Shown here: positions 57,111-64,000 of the stretch, piece by piece
Layout of the letters: each line of letters begins with the position of its first letter
Numbering within the stretch: position 1 is the stretch's first letter
Assembly: GCF_932294415.1 (NCBI RefSeq)
Contig: NC_065541.1
Span: 33,637,790-33,701,789, forward strand
Origin: Quercus robur
Taxonomy: Eukaryota > Streptophyta > Magnoliopsida > Fagales > Fagaceae
DNA: 64,000 bases
Direction: 5' to 3'
Translations under genes and position numbers: made by a program
The notes under the pieces: generated by a model
Told to the model about the DNA's origin: nothing
Databases searched by the model: none
What the model saw: the letters and a program-made list of their open reading frames with translations, nothing else

Positions 57111-58413
57111 AACTAGGAGATGGGATCTGTAGGTACGGGTGGAGTCAAGAGGCACCCAAGGTCCCTCCCCATAAAGATTCCATTTTTTTTAATCCAAAAT
57201 TTTTATTAATATTCTGAGTTCAGTTTTTTTTTTTTTTAATTGATATTGGAAATAACTTTTACCTCTCTAATTTAGTCAAAAAAAAAAAAAAAAAAACAAA
57301 AAACAAAAAACTAACATGATACAATATCACAATATCACAATATCTCCTAACTGTAGACACTCGATTTTGCATCCATGATTTAATCAAGGAAGATGACTAG
57401 AATGACCATTCATGTATCCAAAAATCATGATGGTATTATATGCATTAATTTGTTTGTTGCATATCATAAAAATGATCTAAAGATTCTAACGGTCGCGACA
57501 GTATGCTCGGTTTCCAAATCGGACCGTCGGATCGAAAAATATTGCATGATCAAGTTTGCACGATTAGCATGTATTGTGTCCAGGTAGAGTCAACCACACA
57601 TGATTAATTTAAATTAATTCTGATTGGTTAAACAATTAAAATTAATTAAATTATTTTGTGATTGGTTGTTAGCTAGTGTCAAAAATAGGATTGCTTGCAT
57701 GGGAATAAAGGGGAAAATTGGATAACAATAAAATTGTGGATAATCTAGACTTTATCAAGATTTTTTAGAGTATTTATCTATAAGATAGTTATTGCTAAAA
57801 AGACCTGAATTACCTAGAAAATTATTTAATTTTTAGAATACGAATTAAAAACGCATCTAAGTGCAAGTCCCAGCTCAAAAAACCTATAAAATTTTTTTTT
57901 TTTTAAAAGAGTCTAAAACGCACCCAAACTCGAAAGCGGGATTGGCACCCAAAAGTGACATTTGGCACTCAAAATAGAGATTGGATCTCAAAATTAAGCA
58001 CAATTTTTCACGCTTTCATATTTCCCCTCTTTTTGACTCCCCTTTCTAGTATTTTCTCTCTTACGTTAAAGAAGTTCTAGAAGCTTTCGTCTTCAGAATT
58101 TCTTTTTTGTAAGGAAGGATTTTTAGGTTTCAAAGATAATTGCGTAAATTTCTTTGAACCCTAAAATATTCTCTCAAGAAAAAGAGTATGTCTATGCAAG
58201 AGGTAGTTTTTCTTTACTTCTTCTTCTTCTTCTAACTCTTTCAATTTGATAATGCATGAATAAATGTTTGTTTAGTTTTAATTTTTAAATGTTCATATCA
58301 TGTGTTGTCGATATTTTCTTTATTGGAATATATTTTTAATTTTTTTTGTCAAGATCTTCTTTTTTTTTTTTTTTCAAAAATCTGCTTGTTATCATATTTT
58401 TTTTAAAAAAAAT
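57111..58413. other. Unassigned, possibly part of a decayed LTR element
   Basis: A leader-like region (57400-58200) precedes the hairpin minisatellite. GC-rich ACGGTCGCGACAGTATGCTC and ATCGGACCGTCGGATCG motifs stand out against the AT-rich background. The CTAGGCGAAATGGGTACTTA motif at 59233 resembles Ty3/gypsy leaders, so 57.4-60.6 kb may once have been one element. This is weakly supported. Confidence 0.3.
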
Positions 58414-58702
58414 GATTTGCATCTTCATTAGATGCAAATCTAAATTTTTCTCAAATAAAAAATTGATTTGCATTTTCATTAGATGTAGATCTGAATTTTT
58501 CTCAATCAAAAAACTAATTTGCATCTTCATTAGATGCAAATCTGAATTTTTTAAACAAAACTGGTTTGTATCTTCAATAGATGCAAATCTGAATTTTTTA
58601 ACAAAAACTGGTTTGTATCTTCCTTAGATACGAATCTGAATCTTTTTAAAATCTAAAAAACTGATCTATATCTTCTTTAGATGTAGATCTGAATTTTTGT
58701 CA
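58414..58702. repeat. Minisatellite of about 6 units, each carrying a hairpin
   Basis: Units of about 48-51 bp begin near 58414, 58464, 58515, 58563, 58609 and 58660. Each has an inverted repeat around a 5-base loop (unit 1 arms ATTTGCATCT and AGATGCAAAT), then GAATTTTT and an A-rich spacer. In unit 5 both arms change together (GTATCT with AGATAC), keeping the pairing. In units 4 and 6 the change leaves a G-T pair. Confidence 0.88.
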
Positions 58703-59285
58703 ACAAAGTAGATTTTGAAATAAAAAAAGTTAAGAGTAGTTTTGTTTGTTTTGTTTGATGCATGTAGCATAGGTTTATTTTATGAATATAGGCCTCTTCT
58801 AAAAAAATATTTTCCTTATTTTATTTCACATAAAAAACAAATTTGATTTTTTTCTAATTCTCCACAAATCTAAAATTTTTTGTTATGAAACAAATTTGAT
58901 TTTTTTTTTAACATATAAATCAAGAACCAATTTTTTAGTTTTCCAAAAAAAAGACCTGATATTTTTTTTAACCAAAAGACTTTGTTTTATTTAATAAAAT
59001 AGATCTGATTTTTTTCTCCAGAAACCTTTTTTTTTTACATGTACAAAAATAGATCTGATTTTTCTAAACCAAATCAAATTTTTTTATCACAACACAGATC
59101 TGAATTTTTAACAAAGAAGAGGATACATTCATAAATAGACTTGTGTGATTTAGTTTTTTAATATGTACAACATATCATTCATAGCATGCATAAATATTGG
59201 TCATGACAGTCTAGAAGACCAAACTTTGTCTAGGCGAAATGGGTACTTAACACCTCCCAATTTTGTAACCTAGCCTTCTGAATTT

Positions 59286-60262
59286 ACGCTATGTTTGTTT
59301 TGATGTAAAATATTTTCATATTTTACCATGTTTGTTTTGCAGTAAAATAATTAGTCAAATGTAAAATATTTTCAGTGAAAGGAAAAATAAAAGGCAAAAA
59401 CGGTAAAATATTTTACACTTAAAAAGTCAACAAAACATTTTACAATTTCTTCTCCTCTCTCACACCCGACACTTTATCAGCTTCTGCTCTCTTAACTTTC
59501 TCAGTTCTTCCTCTCTCCATCTCTCAGCTCTCTCACTCACAAGTCACAAGGCCACAACCCTCTCATCTCCACCCATCTCATACCATTGCTCACCCACTGA
59601 CCGACCCCAACCGCCATCATCGGCACTACCAACCTCATCATGTCTGCACAAATCCTTCTTCTCTTCTCTCTTGCACTGCCTTGGATCTAACGACGATCTT
59701 AAGTTTTTGGTGACTACCCGATCTTGCCTCCGTTGGGCTTAGATTTTCAGATTATGCTCTTTCTTTCTTGGGTTTTCGATCTGAGTTTGTGAATGTTTTT
59801 CTTGGTTGATGGTGGTTGTCTTTTGGCTGGTTTTCCCAATCTTTTTTTTTTTTTTTTTTTGGTTTTTTTCCGAACTGGATTTTTGGTTGATGATGGTTGT
59901 CATTTGAGTGGTCAATGGTGGTTTGTTGGTTGGTGGCTGTTTTTTTAATGGTTGGTGGTGTTTTGGTGGTTGTTTTTCCTTCCGATGTGGAGTTTTTTTT
60001 TTTTTTGGGGGGGGGGGGGGGGGGGGACTGTGCACACTGCATAGGTTTGTGCACCAATTATTTATTTATTTATTTTTGTTGAAGGTCTGTGCACCTATTG
60101 AGTTTTGAGAAGTATATGAAAAAAAATTATTATACAGTGAAGCATACAATTGAAACATGATTTTCACTAAATTTTCATGTTTACAATCAAACACCATAAA
60201 ATGAAAATATTTTACTGAAAATATTTTGCATGTAAAATATTTTACTTCGAAACAAACAGAGC
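59286..60262. mobile_element. Long-TIR DNA element with leader-like interior
   Basis: The left end TATGTTTGTTTTGATGTAAA and the inverse of the right end (CTGTTTGTTTCGAAGTAAAA) match, and multiple TAAAATATTTT blocks recur in both arms. The interior 59450-59800 is CT-rich, then GC-richer, resembling a gene leader and first exon (CCTCTCTCCATCTCTCAGCT), as in Pack-MULEs. No target duplication could be fixed. Confidence 0.5.
59990..60026 (+). repeat. T-run followed by a 20-base G-run
   Basis: About 15 T are followed directly by G20 (60007-60026). A G-run this long could form a quadruplex or be a sequencing-error hotspot. Confidence 0.9.
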
Positions 60263-61070
60263 ACTAGTGTCTTTGGATAGGTAGACTTGGGCTTTTTCTT
60301 TATTTTTATTTTGGGTAGGTTGTAACTAGGACAAAAAGTCATGTATTTTTTGTAGTTTGTAACTAGGACCCAAAGCCATGTAATACTTAATTTATCAAAT
60401 ATGTATTCTTTTTTATTCAATCAATGAGAATGGAACAATTCAGTCATGTATTTTGTATTTAGTATTTTTTTTCTTATTTTTTTGTATAAAAAATAAGTGG
60501 CAACTCTATACCACTTACCCAAAAAGAGAGGTATCCTCCCAAAAATCTCTTTTTTGAGAGCACCATGGAATTTTCCTGGTCTCTCACACTAAACAATGTG
60601 CCCAAATTTTTTTTTTCTTTTTTTTAATCACATTTTACAATGCTATATATTTTTGAAGCTCTTTGCCATCAATTGGCCTTTTGATAGTTGGCAATGAAAT
60701 CTAAGATAGAAAAAACAAACACTAATATTGTTAATCCTTCTAAATTAATTTATTTTTTCATTTTACTTTTAAGTATTCAAATGATTTGTATGAATATCTT
60801 ATATTTAAATTCATACATTAATGTCTATTTATTTATTTTACTTATTTAAAATATATATATTTATAGCAAGCTTATATTTTGAAGCAGCTTAAGCACAACA
60901 ATGATTATAATAACTCTAATAAGTCTTGAAAAATTAAATTGAAACCAAAAAAAAAAAAAAACAAATTACAACTTACATTTACATCATACTTTCTATGTTA
61001 ATCAATTAGTTTGTTCGATAAATTAAGTAAAATTTCTCCTATATTTATAAATATTTTTTACATCAATTGA
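60263..61070. other. Unassigned, gypsy-leader-like
   Basis: TTTGTAACTAGGAC occurs twice in tandem (near 60319 and 60355). TAAGTGGCAACTCTATACC at 60495 resembles the GGCGACTCC-type motif before gag in some Tat/Ogre elements. The rest is AT-rich with no gene. Confidence 0.3.
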
Positions 61071-61711
61071 TGATGTTGAAAATCGCCAACAGGTCTATCG
61101 CCCAAACCCGCAGTCTTTTGCAACAAGGTGAAAAGTAGTGAACCTGCGAAAAATAGAAGCACCTTCGAAGAGCATCGGTGTGGTGCCGCCCTAAGACCCT
61201 CTGAAGGTCAAGTCAAAAATTGATAGTGAACTTTTTGGAGAGGAGTTTCTGAATAATATTTTTTGCATACCTTGAGATTGGAGTGTCTCAGTGTTTATAT
61301 AGGGGTTTTCAGATGATCACCATAGCTAAATTGTAGAGATATGGGGTTATCCCTCAGCTAATGTGTAGGAGTTGGGAACTATCCCATAGTTGATCCATAG
61401 GGAGTAAGGAGTTATCCCTTAACTGATTTGTAGGAGATAAGAGTCATCCCATTGCCGGTAGCTGTGTGAATGTAAGAGAGTCTTAGGTGGAGTTGACATT
61501 GCAACATGAGTTCCGTGTGCTTGGTCTCACTCGTCAGCTTTTGGTCATGACGTATGCCTGCGTTGGTTGTTTCTGGTCTTCCGCTTTTGGTGTGTAGGTA
61601 CTTTTTGGAACACCAACTTATTTGGGAAGAGTAGCACATTCCAAAAGAGTAGCCATGGAGTTAGTTAAAATATTCTTCATCATTAATATTTCGTCAATAT
61701 TTCATCTTAAT
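61071..61711 (-). repeat. Isolated Tat-like LTR
   Basis: The minus strand has a CCTATATAAACACTGAG TATA motif near 61290. At its 3' (left) end there is a CATCGGTGTGGTGCCGCCC block, like the CCAGTGTGGTGCCTGCC block of the Tat LTR at 5159. Right of it, GTTGCCCCTTTC (61712-61723) reads GAAAGGGGCAAC on the minus strand, a polypurine tract in the proper place for a 3' LTR. The internal region and partner LTR are missing. The left border may be 61071 or 61074. Confidence 0.6.
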
Positions 61712-61813
61712 GTTGCCCCTTTCAACCAAAATTTTTCTCTGTCACTGTTTACATGTCAGGCTGATTTTGATGTCCTCAATCTTCAGTTTAAGGCTTAAAC
61801 TGACCCACCTATA

Positions 61814-63391
61814 CAGGGACGGAGCCATTCTTTGGCTTTTGCGGGGCCATGCCCGCCCCCCGCCCCCCCCCCCCCCCCCCCCACCCCCCTCCAAAAAAAA
61901 AATTTGGAAAAAAATCAAGGAGTATATATATAGATTACAAATTTGAGTTATTTTGCCCAAAACAATTACACTTGCCCCCCTAAACAAAATCTTTAAAAGA
62001 AAAAGAAAAAGCCCATTAAAAATTTACAAATCTAAAATCCAAAAAAAAACTAAGGTAAACCTAAAAAATTAGGTCAATAACAATGTCACCAAAATAGAAA
62101 GGCTAAAGAAAATTGAGTACAATCAGACAATTTACCAAAAACATTAGCCAAGTCCTTAAAAATTTTGAAACAAAACCAATCTGACATCAAATCATTCCAT
62201 CAAATTGCCCAAAAAAAAAAAACCCTAACCCAGAGAGACACATTAGTACTGAGACATGAGGCAAAAGGAATGAAGACTGAGACCAAAAATGCAGTAGCAC
62301 CACACGGCACGTTGTAGCAGATCTGCTTCTGAGAGAGACCAAGAAAGCACCAGCACGGTATTTCCCTCTCTCATCTTAGCTAAGCGGAGGCAGAGCCTCT
62401 TTTCTCTCAATCTCTCTCTCTCTCTCTAACTCTTTTCTCTCTTTTTCAATGGAAGATGGAGAACTCTTATTTTTTGTGTTTTTTTTTTGCTAAATGAAGA
62501 ATCACTATTTCTATATCAATACTTTAACTCTCGTTTACTGTTTGGAGTTTGGACCCATATACTAGGTGTTTTTTATTTTTATATTTTTTTATGAATCTGC
62601 TTATAAGGGCACAAACGGACCTATAGCCTTGGAACGACCAAATAGTAGCCCAATGAGCCCACCACAATTAATTTGTTAGAGAATGGGTAGGATATTGACT
62701 ACTTAATGAGCTAAAGGTAATCACAATGAGAAGAAATGCCAAGTAAAAGACTAGGAACACTCAATTATGAAGAAAAAGGGATCCTCGGTTGGACCAAGGA
62801 AGATCTTTTATATATATGGTTTTGTTTTCTCTCCTTTTTCTTTTTCCCTAGGTCCTTTTTCTAAGGATCTTTATCTTCCTTTTATATTTACACACAGATT
62901 ATCTTCATCCTACACTTGGAGGGTTGAGATTGCATTTTTAGAACTTCTGTCCCATCCAGAACATACAGGTAAGCTTCTGCCTCGCAATCTGAGTTGTGCC
63001 ACCACTATTCATGATCATTTCCTCATTAATGCAACTAGAGGAGTAGTTGTCTTGCATTTAATGCAGAAGGGATAGCTTCCACTCCCTTCTCCTTTCACCA
63101 TTCTTGTAACCCGTGCCAAGTCTACTTTATTTCATCTGTAATATTTTAACTTTATATGCCTTCTATGATTACTACTCGTCCCCCAGGTCAACAGGTGCTC
63201 GTCTTGTGGCTATCCAATGCTCGTCCAGGAGGTCCGAGGGGCATCCTCGGAAATCATCTTAGCAATCCACTTAGATGAGATTAGGGATCCTCGTCCACAC
63301 ACTGCTGATTGGGTGATTTTGTTTTTTTTATATAACATATGCCCGCATGAATAAAGGAGCAACAAATAACTAATGGTTGTGCTTGTCTTTT

Positions 63392-63434
<43 letters not shown>

Positions 63435-63584
63435 TTGAGATGGTTTGAAATTTTAATGGTTAGTTGTTAATATTTAATAAATTTTGTTGATTGTAGTGTT
63501 ATGCTACATGCGTAGTGTTGTTATGTGCCTTTTTTTTTTTTTTTAACTTCACCCCCCTAACTTGAACTTCTAGTTTCGCCCCTG
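61814..63584. mobile_element. hAT-type non-autonomous element carrying a nested solo LTR
   Basis: The ends CAGGGACGGA and the inverse of TTTCGCCCCTG (CAGGGGCGAAA) are imperfect TIRs. The flanks CACCTATA (61806-61813) and CATCTATA (63585-63592) match at 7 of 8. A C-run (61868-61882) follows the left end. No transposase frame was found. Removing the solo LTR at 62602-63301 and one target copy leaves about 1,066 bp. A truncated relative is at 4363. Confidence 0.7.
62602..63301 (+). repeat. Solo LTR with CTGCT target duplication
   Basis: CTGCT is exactly repeated at 62597-62601 and 63302-63306 around a 700-bp unit that begins TATAAGGGCAC and ends GTCCACACA. The usual TG start seems changed to TA. 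The start matches the probable LTR at 17845 (TGTAAGGCCAC), and both share an ATTAATG-CTAGAGGA block. TTATATATATGG near 62809 may be its TATA box. Confidence 0.7.
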
Positions 63585-63592
63585 CATCTATA

Positions 63593-64000
63593 TACCTTAA
63601 ATTTAAAGGTAGAATTGAGAAATTGTGAATCTTAAGCACTTTTCAATTGTAAATAAAAGGTCCATATGCAAACAAAAATATCTAGGTGTAAAATATTCTC
63701 AAAAAAATAATTCTGGGTGTAAAATACATTACTATAATGGTTTGTACAACCAACATGGATCCACAAGTAGATTTGGGCTAATATAACTTTAATAACCCTC
63801 TCAAACTCAAGGTGGGCTATAACAAGCCGACTTAAGTTTGAGATGAGATAATTAAACTAGTTTAGCATATAAAATTAGATGAAGATGTCAACAAGCTAAT
63901 CTTGAGAAAAGGCCAAACATGTATAATTTATTTTTATCTTTGTTTGTTTTACGCCCTTGTCAAAAACAGTAATTAACTAGTTTTAAGGCCGAGTTGATTA
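63593..64000. other. Terminal non-coding stretch, nothing recognised
   Basis: AT-rich DNA to the window end, with no frame, repeat or motif that I can assign. Confidence 0.5.

Noticed and set aside
58346..58627. 93-codon frame with repeated ICIFIRC segments
   Set aside because: The peptide repeat only reflects the hairpin minisatellite; there is no promoter or homology.
58414..58702. CRISPR-like array
   Set aside because: Spacers are themselves repeated and degenerate, the genome is a plant, and no cas genes are present; it is a minisatellite.
59739..60108. Pro/Lys-rich and Gly-rich frames
   Set aside because: They arise from T- and G-homopolymers inside the long-TIR element.

Overview
The window is nuclear DNA from a eudicot plant, probably a woody one. 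It has spliced genes with plant-type introns, AT-rich intergenic DNA and dense nested transposons (Ty3/gypsy, LINE, hAT, Mutator-like, MITE). The repeat families remind me of Fagaceae, but I could not check that. No CRISPR array, bacterial gene or organelle gene was seen.

Layout. 1-5,150: a tandem duplication, then a Mutator-like element with 9-bp target-site duplication (TSD) holding a nested hAT MITE. 5,159-15,170: a complete but decayed Ty3/gypsy element of the Tat type, lying on the minus strand, with both LTRs and a GATTA TSD. Its gag-pol runs on the minus strand. A four-exon antisense gene runs on the plus strand towards it. 15.4-19.2 kb: MITEs, a probable solo LTR and a LINE tail. 19.6-20.2 kb: an intact RING-finger gene on the minus strand.

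24.5-38.65 kb: an 11-exon minus-strand gene for a 564-residue P-loop NTPase, reconstructed here with consistent splice phases. It has one GC-AG intron and one 8.6-kb intron. That large intron holds an LTR retrotransposon (tRNA-Met primer site, only about 200 bp between the LTRs) whose LTRs were later hit by three LINEs and one hAT-like element. A further LINE lies beside it.

40.5-41.7 kb: a NAM-associated-like tail and a broken PPR gene. 42-49 kb: mostly unassigned DNA with small MITEs. 49.3-51.1 kb: an intact single-exon armadillo-repeat gene. 51-64 kb: a second Mutator-like element with a nested MITE, a long foldback element, a minisatellite whose units each encode a hairpin, a long-TIR element, an isolated Tat-like LTR, and a hAT element with a solo LTR nested inside it.

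Three protein genes look functional: the RING protein, the P-loop NTPase and the ARM-repeat protein. They are independent single genes and show no common pathway. The most distinctive features are the antisense spliced gene inside the Tat element, its TAG-dominated stop codons that suggest methylcytosine decay, and the hairpin minisatellite. I saw no clear sign of a wholly new biological system.
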